Below, in pieces: positions 7,224 to 17,457 of a stretch of DNA of 64,000 bases. The number at the start of each line of letters is the position of its first letter. Within the stretch, counting starts at the first letter, position 1. The notes under the pieces were generated by a model. It saw nothing but the letters and a program-made list of their open reading frames with translations, made no database searches and was not told where the DNA came from. The stretch is taken from NCBI RefSeq assembly GCF_023920705.1, contig NZ_CP094657.1, forward strand, positions 2,666,001-2,730,000. The letters are read 5' to 3'. The translations under genes and the position numbers were made by a program. This DNA is from Acinetobacter sp. XS-4 (GTDB lineage Bacteria; Pseudomonadota; Gammaproteobacteria; Pseudomonadales; Moraxellaceae).

Positions 7224-10200
7224 CTATTGAACGACTAAAACCAAATCCATATTTCTAACTTGCTTACCCGCACTCATTAAAACTTCCTGAACCACACAAT
7301 CCTGATCAGCTTTAATGGCAAGCTCCATCTTCATCGCTTCAATGGTAAATAAGGTTTCACCTTTCTTGACCGACTGACCCAGTTTCACAGGTACTGTACT
7401 AATCATGCCCGGCATCGAAGCACCGATATGTTTCGGATTTGTCGGATCTGCCTTCGGATGAGCCGTTACTTCTTTTTGGCTGGCCTGTTTAATCTGCACC
7501 AGGCGCAGCTGACCATTCAGCTCTACGAACAGATCAATAACGCCATCTTTGGCTTCTGAACGGCCCAGCAATTTTATTTCCAGTGTCTTGCCGCGTTCAA
7601 GCTCAATTTCGACAGGGCTTTGCTCTTTTAAACCATAAAAGAAGGCTGAAGATGGAATGCTTGATACCGTGCCATATTTCAGTTTGTGCTTCATAAAGTC
7701 GGTAAAGACTTTTGGATACATCAAATATGACGCCAGTTCCTGTTCGGTCAGTTGTTTCCCAAACATATTTTCAAGCATTGCTTTCTCACCCACCAGATCG
7801 ACTGGCGGCATCACTGCTCCAGGACGAGCATTTAACGGGGCTGCACCCTTTAATACCTTGTGCTGTAACTCTTTTGGAAAACCATGTGCTGGTGTGCCTA
7901 GCTCACCTTTAAACAGTGAAACCACCGATTCAGGGAAATCAATCTCAAGTTTCGGGTTCTCAATATCTTCTGAATTAAGGTTATTCGACACCATATATAA
8001 AGCCATGTCACCCACTACTTTAGAGGTGGGGGTAACTTTCACAATGTCACCAAACAATAAGTTGACTTGTGCATAGGCATCGGAAACTTCTGACCAACGT
8101 TCTTCAATGCCAAGGGAGCGAGCTTGTTCACGTAAGTTGGTATATTGTCCACCCGGCATTTCATGATGATAAACATCGGCCGTACCCGCACGCATATCTG
8201 CCTCAAACGGTGCATAGATATGGCGTACACCTTCCCAGTAAGTAGAAAGCTGTTGCAGGTTGTTAGGGTTGAGTCCTGTATCACGATCGGTATTTTGTAA
8301 AGCTGCCACAACAGAGCCCATGCTCGGTTGTGACGTTAAACCACTCATGGCATCCATGGCGGTATCAACTGCATCAACGCCTGCATCGATGGCAGACAAA
8401 ATGCTGGCTGCAGCAATACCACTGGTGTCATGAGTGTGAAAATGAATCGGCAATCCGGTTTCTTCTTTCAATGCCTTGATCAGCTCACGTGCTGCGGCTG
8501 GCTTACAAATACCGGCCATATCCTTAATCGCGAGGATGTTAGCCCCTGCTTTTTGCAGTTGCTTTGCCATATCGACATAGTAGTTAAGGTTATATCTGCG
8601 GTTGTTGTCAAAGATATCACTGGTATAGCAAATTGCTGTTTCACACAGCATGCCAGACTCTCGAACTGCATCAATGGCAACCCGCATGTTATCGACTGCA
8701 TTGAGCGAGTCAAATACACGAAACAGGTCAATCCCACCTTGTGCGGCCTGTGCAATAAATTGACGGACGACATTATCTGGATAGTTGGTATAACCCACTG
8801 CATTGGATGAGCGAAGTAGCATTTGAAATAGAATGTTTGGCACCGCTTCACGAAGTTGAACCAGACGCTCCCATGGGTCTTCTTTTAAAAAACGCATCGA
8901 CACATCAAAGGTTGCCCCGCCCCAACATTCGAGTGAAAACAGCTCACTGGCCATATGGGAATAATAAGGTGCAATCGCCAGCATATCTGCGCTACGCATT
9001 CGTGTAGCAAATAAGGACTGATGGGCATCACGCATGGTGGTATCAGTAACCAATACACGCTTTTGATCTAGCATCCAGTTTGAGAAACCCTCTGCACCCA
9101 GTAATTTAAACTGATCTCGGGTGCCACTCGGATGGCGTTGGTTTAAGTTAAATGTCGGTAACTGGGCCGGAGCTGGTACAGTTTCAGGAAGTGAACGCCC
9201 TTTGAGTTCGGGTTGTCCATTGACGGTAATGTCACCTAAAAACTCCAGTAATTTAGTCGCACGGTCCTGCTTAGGTTTAAGGTTAAATAATTCAGGCGTG
9301 GTATCAATAAATCGGGTGGTACAAGTACCTTGTGTAAATAAAGGATGGGTTACCACATTTTCTAGAAATGCCAGATTATTTGAGACACCACGAATACGAA
9401 ACTCCTGTAACGCTCGCAACATACGGGCATTGGCTTCATCACCACTTGCACCGCGAACCGTGACTTTAGCCAGTAAAGAATCATAATATGGCGTAATGAC
9501 AGCACCTGTATAGGCCGTACCACTGTCTACCCGCACCCCAAAACCCGTTGCGCTACGAAATGCAGTGAGACGTCCATAATCCGGCATAAAGCCATTTTTA
9601 GGGTCTTCTGTGGTGAGTCGGCATTGCAATGCATGGCCTAATAATTTGATCTGCTCTTGTGGTGGAATAAAACTACTGCCATCTCCGACCGCAGCTCCCT
9701 CGGTCACCCGAATTTGTGCCTTAACAATATCAATGCCAGTAATTTCTTCAGTAACCGTATGTTCAACCTGAATGCGCGGGTTAACTTCAATAAAATAGAA
9801 GTCCTCTGTTTCGGCATCCATTAAAAACTCAACCGTACCCGCATGGGTGTAATCTACCGCACGAGCCAGTCTTAAAGCAGCGTCACAGATTTTACTGCGT
9901 TGTATTTCAGATAAATAAGGTGCGGGCGCACGCTCCACGACCTTCTGGTTACGTCGTTGTACGGTACAATCCCGCTCAAACAAATGTACGATATTGCCAT
10001 GTGTATCACCCAAAATCTGTACTTCGACATGGCGGGCATGGCGAATCAGTTTCTCTAGATAGACTTCATCATTGCCAAATGCAGATTTGGCTTCACGACG
10101 TGCAACAGTAATTGCATCTTCGAGTTCATTTTCATTTTCAATCACACGCATACCACGACCACCACCACCCCAGCTCGCTTTGAGCATGAGTGGATAACCC

Positions 10201-10661
10201 ACTTCAGCGGCCAGTAACTGGCAGTCTTCAATACGTTCCGGTAGTGCCGATGTGGCAGGAACAACAGGCACACATGCAACCATTGCAACGTTACGTGCCA
10301 TCACCTTGTTGCCTAACTGACGCATTACTTCCGGTTTTGGACCGATAAAACGGATTCCCGCTTGGCTACAAGCCTCAGCAAACTCAGGGTTTTCAGACAA
10401 GAAACCATAGCCCGGATGAATAGCATCTACCCCTGCCTCAAGTGCAATACGGATAATATCTTCAATATCCAGATAGGCCGCGATTGGCTTTTTGCCCGCG
10501 CCTACCCGATAAGCTTCATCCGACTTAAAGCGATGCAGGGCAAATTTATCTTCTTCTGCATAAATTACAACCGTGCGGATGCCCATTTCTGTGGCAGCAC
10601 GCATCACTCGAATGGCAATTTCACCACGGTTAGCTACTAAGATTTTACGTATTGGTTTCAT
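7224..10661 (-). CDS. pyc: Pyruvate carboxylase
   Basis: A 1145-residue single-chain enzyme converting pyruvate, ATP and bicarbonate to oxaloacetate. Order: biotin carboxylase (residues about 1-450; GGGGRGM ATP loop, EVNPRIQVEHTVTEE), carboxyltransferase (about 530-820; TTMRDAHQSLFATRMRS, LAIKDMAGICKP, HFHTHDTSG), PYC/OADA domain, and C-terminal biotinyl domain with EAMKMEL, whose biotin-accepting lysine is about residue 1111. Length matches the bacterial alpha4 form. The start at 10661 is preceded by a purine-rich stretch. It stands alone; the upstream porin gene is separated by an inverted repeat, so it is probably transcribed separately. Confidence 0.97.
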   Translation of the reverse strand: MKPIRKILVANRGEIAIRVMRAATEMGIRTVVIYAEEDKFALHRFKSDEAYRVGAGKKPIAAYLDIEDIIRIALEAGVDAIHPGYGFLSENPEFAEACSQAGIRFIGPKPEVMRQLGNKVMARNVAMVACVPVVPATSALPERIEDCQLLAAEVGYPLMLKASWGGGGRGMRVIENENELEDAITVARREAKSAFGNDEVYLEKLIRHARHVEVQILGDTHGNIVHLFERDCTVQRRNQKVVERAPAPYLSEIQRSKICDAALRLARAVDYTHAGTVEFLMDAETEDFYFIEVNPRIQVEHTVTEEITGIDIVKAQIRVTEGAAVGDGSSFIPPQEQIKLLGHALQCRLTTEDPKNGFMPDYGRLTAFRSATGFGVRVDSGTAYTGAVITPYYDSLLAKVTVRGASGDEANARMLRALQEFRIRGVSNNLAFLENVVTHPLFTQGTCTTRFIDTTPELFNLKPKQDRATKLLEFLGDITVNGQPELKGRSLPETVPAPAQLPTFNLNQRHPSGTRDQFKLLGAEGFSNWMLDQKRVLVTDTTMRDAHQSLFATRMRSADMLAIAPYYSHMASELFSLECWGGATFDVSMRFLKEDPWERLVQLREAVPNILFQMLLRSSNAVGYTNYPDNVVRQFIAQAAQGGIDLFRVFDSLNAVDNMRVAIDAVRESGMLCETAICYTSDIFDNNRRYNLNYYVDMAKQLQKAGANILAIKDMAGICKPAAARELIKALKEETGLPIHFHTHDTSGIAAASILSAIDAGVDAVDTAMDAMSGLTSQPSMGSVVAALQNTDRDTGLNPNNLQQLSTYWEGVRHIYAPFEADMRAGTADVYHHEMPGGQYTNLREQARSLGIEERWSEVSDAYAQVNLLFGDIVKVTPTSKVVGDMALYMVSNNLNSEDIENPKLEIDFPESVVSLFKGELGTPAHGFPKELQHKVLKGAAPLNARPGAVMPPVDLVGEKAMLENMFGKQLTEQELASYLMYPKVFTDFMKHKLKYGTVSSIPSSAFFYGLKEQSPVEIELERGKTLEIKLLGRSEAKDGVIDLFVELNGQLRLVQIKQASQKEVTAHPKADPTNPKHIGASMPGMISTVPVKLGQSVKKGETLFTIEAMKMELAIKADQDCVVQEVLMSAGKQVRNMDLVLVVQ

Positions 10662-10682
10662 CTTTTTAACACTTTTAAATTA

Positions 10683-10715
10683 CTCTCAAGCATTCTTGTC
10701 AGGTCTTCTTGAGAG
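10683..10715 (-). terminator. Inverted repeat between the porin gene and pyc
   Basis: CTCTCAAG (10683-10690) and CTTGAGAG (10708-10715) pair perfectly around a 17-base loop, 40 bp past the porin stop. Reading leftward it is followed by TAATTT, a poor T-tract, so it may be a weak terminator or a regulatory dyad of pyc. Confidence 0.4.
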
Positions 10716-10755
10716 CGTAGTTAATAGAAGTAGATTGATCAGTTAGGCGCAACGC

Positions 10756-11931
10756 TTAGAAGTTATAAACCAGCATTACATTTAAGAGCTTGTTCCACTT
10801 ACCATCATCGCCCGCTGCAAGTGAGTTGCCCGTTCCACCCACAAATGGGTCATTTTTACTCATTAAATATTCGGTATAGAGCGAAACATTTTTGTAGTCC
10901 CATGCCACACCCACAATGTTGCGCTGTGAGTCATCAAAGCCCTGTTCTTTCTTGTTGAAACCACTGAACACAACATAGGGGGTGACGTTGAGTGAGTCTT
11001 TTACATTCTTGAAGGTGTAACTCGTGTCTACCGTGTAGAAATAGCCCTTGTTGGCAATGTCGTATTCACTATCAAATGAACCAAAAGTAGAGCTTGCTGG
11101 GCTTAAGGCATCTTTGTTGCTCATCGACTGTCTGCCACCTGTAAGTACCACATTCAGGTTTTTATAATTAATGCGGTTAAACACAGCCCATGTATTTCGA
11201 TTTCCATCGGCAGATGTCTTTTTATTTTCAATATCTGAATACCAGTAACTTCCCCCAACCGATACTTTTAAATCATCTGTACTTAAAAACTTAAGGTCTT
11301 GATCAACACGAGCCATCCACATGTTTTTTTCATTAAGGTTGGTTTTAAGTGGATCGGATGAAGTAACGACATTGGCGGTATAGCGTGCAGAATCTTTACT
11401 TGTTCCATGGTAGTTACCACCGTCAGTTGCAAAATATGCGAGGTCAACTTTAGTCGCGGTCGGCATTTCAAAGTGATAGTTCACACCTAAATCTAAAGCG
11501 TCTTGCAGGCCCATAGTATTGTTAATACCCGCATAGAAACTACTATCCCAATAGCGGCCCGGACCAAAAGGAATAGGTTGTAAACCGACCGTAATATTAT
11601 CGGTCGCATTTAAGCGGTAGCCTGCATAGGCCTGTACCAAGGTCGAGAAATCACAAAATTTATCGTATTGATAACAGCGGTATTGGACTTTACCAAACCA
11701 ATCTGGTGACTCATAAGCCACATTTAAAATTGCTGCATCGAACTTAATTTTCTGATCAGAAGCAGATTCACCATAATCTTTATCTTGATAGTTAGCTCGT
11801 AAAGTTCCAGAAACTGTGACTGCCCCCAGTTCAGTTTTTGGGTCACCGAAAGTTACTCCAGCAAAAACAGGTGTAGACATTCCGACTACAAACAAACCCA
11901 TTCCTACTTTTTTGATATAGAGATTATTCAT
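10756..11931 (-). CDS. Outer-membrane porin
   Basis: A 391-residue protein with a signal peptide (about 24 residues ending in PVFA) and a long series of alternating amphipathic strands with aromatic girdles, ending in the C-terminal F of beta-barrel proteins (VMLVYNF). The sequence has the look of DcaP/OprO-type Acinetobacter porins. Ribosome-binding site AAGGA eight bases before ATG. It is last in line after the aldehyde dehydrogenase gene but separated by a hairpin, so it may be co-regulated with the GntR cluster as the uptake channel for its substrate. Substrate unknown. Confidence 0.8.
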   Translation of the reverse strand: MNNLYIKKVGMGLFVVGMSTPVFAGVTFGDPKTELGAVTVSGTLRANYQDKDYGESASDQKIKFDAAILNVAYESPDWFGKVQYRCYQYDKFCDFSTLVQAYAGYRLNATDNITVGLQPIPFGPGRYWDSSFYAGINNTMGLQDALDLGVNYHFEMPTATKVDLAYFATDGGNYHGTSKDSARYTANVVTSSDPLKTNLNEKNMWMARVDQDLKFLSTDDLKVSVGGSYWYSDIENKKTSADGNRNTWAVFNRINYKNLNVVLTGGRQSMSNKDALSPASSTFGSFDSEYDIANKGYFYTVDTSYTFKNVKDSLNVTPYVVFSGFNKKEQGFDDSQRNIVGVAWDYKNVSLYTEYLMSKNDPFVGGTGNSLAAGDDGKWNKLLNVMLVYNF

Positions 11932-12026
11932 TTACATTTCCTTATTTAAATGAATTTTTGGATAAAACGATCCCTTCAAAAACTTTTTTTGTTTTCGAAT
12001 TAAAAGTTAACGTGTTTTTTTAAACT

Positions 12027-12050
12027 CCCTTGGCTCCTAAGAACCAAGGG
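12027..12050 (-). terminator. Hairpin terminator after the aldehyde dehydrogenase gene
   Basis: CCCTTGG (12027-12033) pairs with CCAAGGG (12044-12050) around ten bases, 12 bp past the stop. On the minus strand it is followed by AGTTTAAAAAAAC, so the U-run is imperfect. Confidence 0.5.
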
Positions 12051-12061
12051 TTACAAAAGTT

Positions 12062-13558
12062 TTAAGACTCAGACACATCAATCCAGATGGTCTTTAATTC
12101 TGTGTATTGGTCATGTGCCCAAATCGATTTATCTCGGCCACCAAAACCAGATTCTTTATAGCCACCAAACGGTGTCGTAATGTCACCTTCACCAAAACAG
12201 TTCACGGTTACTACCCCAGCACGAATAGCACGTGAAAGCTTGATCGCATTGCGTAAGTTACTGGTATAGACCGAACCTGCAAGGCCATAAACTGAATCAT
12301 TGGCAAGTGCGATGGCTTCATCAATTGTATTAAATGTGGTCACTGACAAAATTGGACCAAAGACCTCTTCTTTAAATAAGGTATCTGTCGCCTTAATGCC
12401 ATCAACTACGGTTGGCTGTACAAAAATATCTTGTTCAGTGTTGCCACCAAAAACGATGCTTTGTTTTTCAGCTTTTGCCTGATCGATATAAGACTTCACT
12501 TTTTCATAGTGTGATTTGCTAACCATCGAACCCAGTTTATGATCTGGATCAAGTGGGTTACCCATTTTCCAGTCGTTCAGATGTATACCGATTAAACCTA
12601 ATAGCTCATCTTTAACATCAGAATGAACAATTAAACGAGAAGATGCAGAACAATTTTCACCCATGTTCCAAAAAGCGCCATTCACGATGTGCTGTGCAAC
12701 CAGATCTAAATCATCGACATCATTCATCACGACAGCAGGGTTTTTTCCACCACACTCAAGAACAACGCGTTTTAGATTCGATTCGGCAGCATATTGTAAA
12801 AATAGGCGGCCTGTTTCAGTTGAGCCAGTAAAACTCACCATCGTGACATCCATATGTCTACCTAGTGGTTCACCGACTTCGCGTCCACCACCCGGCAAAA
12901 TATTGAATACACCAGCTGGAATACCAGCCTCGGCAGCCAACTCAGCAACACGCAGCGCAGTTAAAGTCGTTTCCTTAGCTGGTTTAATCACCACCGAACA
13001 GCCTGCTGCTAAAGACGGCGCAATTTTCCAAGCCAACATCAGTAATGGGAAATTCCAAGGTAAAACAAGCCCAACGACACCAATCGCTTCTCGTACCACA
13101 AGAGATAAAGTATCTGAACCTACAGGTGCTGTATTGTCATAAATTTTATCGATCAGTTCCGCATGCCAACGAATGGTATGAATCATTTCTGGCACATCAG
13201 TTAACTGACATTCACTGACTGGTTTACCACTATCTAGACTCTCCATAACAGCCAGTTCAACTGTATTTTTCTCTAGAAGGTCGGCAAATTTAAGTAAAAC
13301 GTGTTTACGTTCATTCGGAGATAAACGATGCCAGCGACCATCCTCAAATGCTGCTTTAGCTTTAGCAACTGCAAGGTCCACATCTTGGCTATTACAGGCA
13401 GTAATTTCTGCAAGTAACTCACCTGTTGCAGGGTTGGTCGTTTTAAACGTTTTGCCTGAAGCAGATGCCTGAAACTGACCATCAATAAAGGCTAAAGTCT
13501 GAAACGATAAGTTTTGGGCAATCGTTGCATATTCCGATGCAGTAAGAAGCTCAGACAT
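12062..13558 (-). CDS. NAD(P)-dependent aldehyde dehydrogenase (PuuC-like)
   Basis: A 498-residue ALDH superfamily enzyme. Visible: the PWNFPLLMLAWKIAPSLAAG segment, cofactor loop FTGSTETGR, catalytic glutamate in LECGGKNP and catalytic cysteine in GENCSASSR. Closest in feel to gamma-glutamyl-gamma-aminobutyraldehyde dehydrogenases (PuuC/KauB). Its ATG overlaps the stop of the DapA-like gene by one base (TAATG), implying translational coupling. In the cluster it would oxidise an aldehyde released by the lyase or by the FAD oxidase. The exact substrate is not deducible. Confidence 0.88.
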   Translation of the reverse strand: MSELLTASEYATIAQNLSFQTLAFIDGQFQASASGKTFKTTNPATGELLAEITACNSQDVDLAVAKAKAAFEDGRWHRLSPNERKHVLLKFADLLEKNTVELAVMESLDSGKPVSECQLTDVPEMIHTIRWHAELIDKIYDNTAPVGSDTLSLVVREAIGVVGLVLPWNFPLLMLAWKIAPSLAAGCSVVIKPAKETTLTALRVAELAAEAGIPAGVFNILPGGGREVGEPLGRHMDVTMVSFTGSTETGRLFLQYAAESNLKRVVLECGGKNPAVVMNDVDDLDLVAQHIVNGAFWNMGENCSASSRLIVHSDVKDELLGLIGIHLNDWKMGNPLDPDHKLGSMVSKSHYEKVKSYIDQAKAEKQSIVFGGNTEQDIFVQPTVVDGIKATDTLFKEEVFGPILSVTTFNTIDEAIALANDSVYGLAGSVYTSNLRNAIKLSRAIRAGVVTVNCFGEGDITTPFGGYKESGFGGRDKSIWAHDQYTELKTIWIDVSES

Positions 13559-14466
13559 TAAACGCCTCCTGTAATTGCCGCAACTTCACGCTTAAGTTGT
13601 TCAACAATAACTTTGAATGCTTGTTTCTTTTCTGCATCCATATCTTGTAACGGCGCACGAACACTGCCTGCTTTTAGACCATTAAGTTCACAGCCATATT
13701 TAATGCATTGAATGAAATGACCAGTTTCAAGGAAATCCATTAATGGCATCATTGCAGCCATAATGCGACGGCCTTTGTCGAAGTCTTTCTCAATTACACA
13801 AGCCTCATATAAAGCAATGTGTTCACGAGGTACAAAGTTTGAACCTGCACAAACCCAACTACGTGCGCCCCATGCAAAGAACTCAAGTGCCTGATCATCC
13901 CAACCACAAGAAATTTCAAAAAATGGATAGTTACGCGCCAGCATATGTAACTGGTTCATATCGCCAGAACTTTCTTTAATACCAACAAAGTTCTTTGATT
14001 CGGCAAATACAGTATCAAAAAACTCTTTACCCATGCTTACGCCCATACGTGCAGGATAGTTATAGAACATGATTGGTAAGCCTGCTGCTTTATCAATTGT
14101 TAAAGCATGAGCTGCAACTTCTTTTTCAGTTGGCAATGCATAAGGCGGAATAGTCACTAAAATACTGTCAGCTTTAATTTCTTTAGCCACTTTTGCATAT
14201 TCAACCGAATCTTCGGTACGAATTGCACCTGTACCAATCATCAATGAAGTACGTGAACCAATGACATCTTTCGCGTATTTAGCAAGGTCATAACGTTCTT
14301 GAGCAGTATGTGCGTAATATTCACCCGTTGTTGCAGCTACAATAATGCCGTGTACTTTTGCATCAATTAAATATTCTAAAACTTCTGCAAAAGCAGCTTT
14401 ATCAATTGAACCGTCAGCAGCTAAAGGAGTGATTGCTGGTGTATAAATGCCTTCAAAAAATGTCAT
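13558..14466 (-). CDS. Dihydrodipicolinate synthase/N-acetylneuraminate lyase family protein (DapA-like)
   Basis: A 302-residue class I aldolase-fold protein. It has the active-site tyrosine in FYNYPARMG (near residue 140) and the Schiff-base lysine in FVGIKESSGD. Family members are lyases, aldolases or dehydratases acting on 2-keto acids. Biosynthetic dapA is normally elsewhere, and the catabolic neighbours argue for a degradative role such as making a semialdehyde for the downstream ALDH. Relatives include hydroxyproline-pathway deaminases and keto-deoxy-sugar-acid dehydratases, but I cannot choose among them. Ribosome-binding site GGAG. Confidence 0.85.
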   Translation of the reverse strand: MTFFEGIYTPAITPLAADGSIDKAAFAEVLEYLIDAKVHGIIVAATTGEYYAHTAQERYDLAKYAKDVIGSRTSLMIGTGAIRTEDSVEYAKVAKEIKADSILVTIPPYALPTEKEVAAHALTIDKAAGLPIMFYNYPARMGVSMGKEFFDTVFAESKNFVGIKESSGDMNQLHMLARNYPFFEISCGWDDQALEFFAWGARSWVCAGSNFVPREHIALYEACVIEKDFDKGRRIMAAMMPLMDFLETGHFIQCIKYGCELNGLKAGSVRAPLQDMDAEKKQAFKVIVEQLKREVAAITGGV

Positions 14467-14547
14467 GATATTTTCTCCGTTTTAAAGTGTGTTGATGGTT
14501 GCCATAATCAATTTAAGAAACCGAGATTGTGGCAACACGATCCATTG

Positions 14548-15879
14548 TTAATTTTTTAAAGAAGTTGCTTGTTCCAAGTTCAGCCCTTTGGTTTCAGGAG
14601 CTGTCATAATGGAAACAATCAAACCAAGTAAGGTGACGCCTGCTGCCACAAACATCGTATTGCCAATACCAATGGTGTCTAATGACATCGGAACCAGCCA
14701 TGTACCAACTGCTGCGCCGATACGAGAAAATGAAGTTGCCATGCCGACACCAATGCCACGCATTTCTGTTGGAAAAAGTTCATTTGGATAAACCAGTTCC
14801 AAAACTTGCGCTCCACCAATCAACACTGCATATAAACAAAACAGTACCAATACCAACATTTGTGAGCCGTCAGCAAATGCACCTAAACCCAGCAATGCAA
14901 GACCTGACCACAAGAAACTGTGAATAACCATTTTACGGCGGCCCATCGTGTTGATGAGTTTGGTTGCAATTACGCAGCCAACCACGAACATTAAAGTAAT
15001 TGCCACTGAACCATATTCAGCCCATGAGCCTTTTAGATTCATTGCATCTAAAACACGAGGTGCAAAGGAATACACGGCAAACACAGGAATCACTGCACAC
15101 ATCCAGAACATCGAACAGAAAAACACGCGTTTGCCATAGCCTAAAGCTAAGATTTCTCTAAGCGACAAGCTTTTAACAGCTTCCTGAACGGGCACATTAG
15201 CTAGTGAAAAAGATGGTCCGTATACTTGTTTAATAATGACTTCTGCTTCAGCATTACGACCCTTGCTGATAAGCCAGCGTGGTGATTCTGGTGTACCAAT
15301 TCGGATTAAAATCAAGGTCAGACCAATCACGGCTGGACTCGCAAACACCCAACGCCAAGCGTCTGTAACATCCATTTTTAAAATCATATTGCCGAAGAGA
15401 TACGCCAACATCGCGCCAAAGAACCACATAATCGTGAGCATCGCTAAACGTGGGCCACGTTCTTTGGTTGGTAAAAACTCGGCAAGCAATGAGCCGCCTG
15501 CGGCATATTCAAAACCTACGGCAATCCCAATCATGAAACGGCATAAAAATAATACCCATCCAGAATCTACCCAAAGCTGGGCGACTGAACATAAAACAAA
15601 TAAAGTCGGAGCAATGAAATACAGTTTCTTACGCCCCATCCAATCACTTAGCCAACCACCTAAAAATCCGCCAAAAAACATACCGAATAGTGCGGATGCT
15701 GCAATCATTCCTTGCCAGAAATTGGATAACTGTAATTGCGCAGCAGCCTGCATTAATGCAACGCCGATAATACTTAGAACATAACCATCCAGTAGCCAAC
15801 CGCCACCTGTACGAATACTCAATAACTGATGAAATCCATTTACCGGTACATCATCAATTGACATATGATTCGTTGTCAT
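14548..15879 (-). CDS. MFS transporter
   Basis: A 443-residue major facilitator with twelve hydrophobic segments. It carries the GWLSDWMGRKK loop between TM2 and TM3, the LFPTEMRGIGVG motif near TM10-11 and a PETKGLNLEQ end, all typical of sugar/aromatic-acid type symporters. The frame is open further upstream, but GGAG seven bases before the ATG at 15879 decides the start. It sits inside the GntR cluster between oxidase and lyase genes, so it probably imports the cluster's substrate. Confidence 0.85.
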   Translation of the reverse strand: MTTNHMSIDDVPVNGFHQLLSIRTGGGWLLDGYVLSIIGVALMQAAAQLQLSNFWQGMIAASALFGMFFGGFLGGWLSDWMGRKKLYFIAPTLFVLCSVAQLWVDSGWVLFLCRFMIGIAVGFEYAAGGSLLAEFLPTKERGPRLAMLTIMWFFGAMLAYLFGNMILKMDVTDAWRWVFASPAVIGLTLILIRIGTPESPRWLISKGRNAEAEVIIKQVYGPSFSLANVPVQEAVKSLSLREILALGYGKRVFFCSMFWMCAVIPVFAVYSFAPRVLDAMNLKGSWAEYGSVAITLMFVVGCVIATKLINTMGRRKMVIHSFLWSGLALLGLGAFADGSQMLVLVLFCLYAVLIGGAQVLELVYPNELFPTEMRGIGVGMATSFSRIGAAVGTWLVPMSLDTIGIGNTMFVAAGVTLLGLIVSIMTAPETKGLNLEQATSLKN

Positions 15880-16050
15880 TTTTATCTCCAATACTCGTCC
15901 ACCGAAGTGGATGTGTTTCCTACACATTTAAGAAATTTAAGGTTGAATAGCCCCTGCGAAACTGAAAACTCAATTTCGCCACCTTTGCTGTTTAAAGCTG
16001 TTTACCTAATTAATTTGATCAAAAAACCTATAAACCTGATGCCACCTACA

Positions 16051-17376
16051 TCACTCTTCCAACCCTGCTTTTCTTTGCCCCCACCACAAGGTTGCATTGA
16101 CACCGATGGATAAGAACGGCTCAGGTGGAACTTTATTTGGACCTGACGTTTCTAAAAGAAAATCGATCAAGTCACTACGCTGTCCTGCAATCCAGTCAGC
16201 TAACAACGTACCTGTGACTGTTCCGCGGGTAATTCCCAGACCGTTACAGCACAAAGCACCATAAACATTTGGAGCAAGTTGACCAAAGAAGCCTTTATGA
16301 TTTTGCGATAATGCGAGTGAACCACTCCACGTATATTCAAAGTTAACGTCTGGCAACATTGGAAAACGGTTATCAAACGAACGCTGATGCTTAGAAATAA
16401 AGCGCTCTAAACAATGCGGCTTTGGTTTTCCATTTGGGTTAAAACTGAAACTGTTGCGCATTAAAATACGGTTGTCGTGGGTACGGCGAACAGTACTACC
16501 AAAAGGATCTGATGGAATCACGCCCCAGAAATCTTTACCGCCCAGTTCAACTTGCTCACTTGGTGTTAAAGGACGAGTCATGCTTGCATATAAAAAGACA
16601 GGCAACATGGTGCGTTTTAACTGTGAAAAACCAAAACGTTGCCCAAAAGCATTGTTTGCCAAAATCAATTTATCCGCAGTGATTTGACCAAGCTCATGCT
16701 TTAATACAACTTTATCGCCGTATTCAACTTCAGTAATTGCGGTATTTTCATATAGGGTCACATTCGACGGTAAACTGTCTGCCAACCCTTTTACTAATGC
16801 TGATGGTTGAAGCAGCATTGTTCCTGGTGTAAACAATGCTTTTTTATAAAATGAGGTTCCAATATGGCTTGGTAATTCCGAACCATTAATCACTTGGTAC
16901 TCTTGCCCGAGTTTATCTAAACCACGTTGATAAGCTTCCAAAACCTTAATACCACGGTCTTCTACTGCACCTTGATATTTGCCGCTTGGACGCATATGAC
17001 AATCAATTCCGTGTTTATTGACTAAGTCGTGCAGAATAGATTGACCCAACAGATTTAGCTTCATTGTGGTTTTGGCAATGTCGATATCACCGATATAATC
17101 TTCGGCGCCAATATCATGTGGAAGATCAATTGCAAACCCCGCATTTCGACCAGCCGTACCAAAACCAACTTCTTGTGCTTCAATCAAGATCACTTCATCA
17201 TTGGGAAAATTGAGTGCCAATTGACGTGCTGCGGCTAAGCCCGTATATCCTGCACCAATAACTGCCCAGCGTGCTGCGCTTTTACCTGTATGGCTTGGTT
17301 TAACCATTCGTTTTGGGCTGAGGTGATACCATGCACATCGTTGGTCATCGGCAGGTAAGGCTGTAACTTTAGTCAT
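16051..17376 (-). CDS. FAD-dependent oxidoreductase (DAO family, PuuB-like)
   Basis: A 441-residue D-amino-acid-oxidase-fold flavoprotein. Dinucleotide-binding motif AVIGAGYTGLAAARQLA lies near residue 40, followed by the acidic ribose-binding end of beta2 (VILIEAQ) and the GRNAGFAIDLPHD segment typical of gamma-glutamylputrescine oxidase relatives. GGAG eight bases upstream fixes the start at 17376, nine codons inside the longest frame. First structural gene after the GntR regulator; likely oxidises an amine or imino acid that begins the pathway. Substrate unknown. Confidence 0.87.
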   Translation of the reverse strand: MTKVTALPADDQRCAWYHLSPKRMVKPSHTGKSAARWAVIGAGYTGLAAARQLALNFPNDEVILIEAQEVGFGTAGRNAGFAIDLPHDIGAEDYIGDIDIAKTTMKLNLLGQSILHDLVNKHGIDCHMRPSGKYQGAVEDRGIKVLEAYQRGLDKLGQEYQVINGSELPSHIGTSFYKKALFTPGTMLLQPSALVKGLADSLPSNVTLYENTAITEVEYGDKVVLKHELGQITADKLILANNAFGQRFGFSQLKRTMLPVFLYASMTRPLTPSEQVELGGKDFWGVIPSDPFGSTVRRTHDNRILMRNSFSFNPNGKPKPHCLERFISKHQRSFDNRFPMLPDVNFEYTWSGSLALSQNHKGFFGQLAPNVYGALCCNGLGITRGTVTGTLLADWIAGQRSDLIDFLLETSGPNKVPPEPFLSIGVNATLWWGQRKAGLEE

Positions 17377-17457
17377 TTCAAAAACTCCATTTATATTGTC
17401 CACTCACCTACTTTTCCTGTAAGTGAAAGTATTATTTGTAAAAGGTTTTGCCTTTAA

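Noticed and set aside
7657..10640. Several 60-140 codon frames opposite pyruvate carboxylase
   Set aside because: Shadows of the pyc coding sequence in other frames; none has independent evidence.
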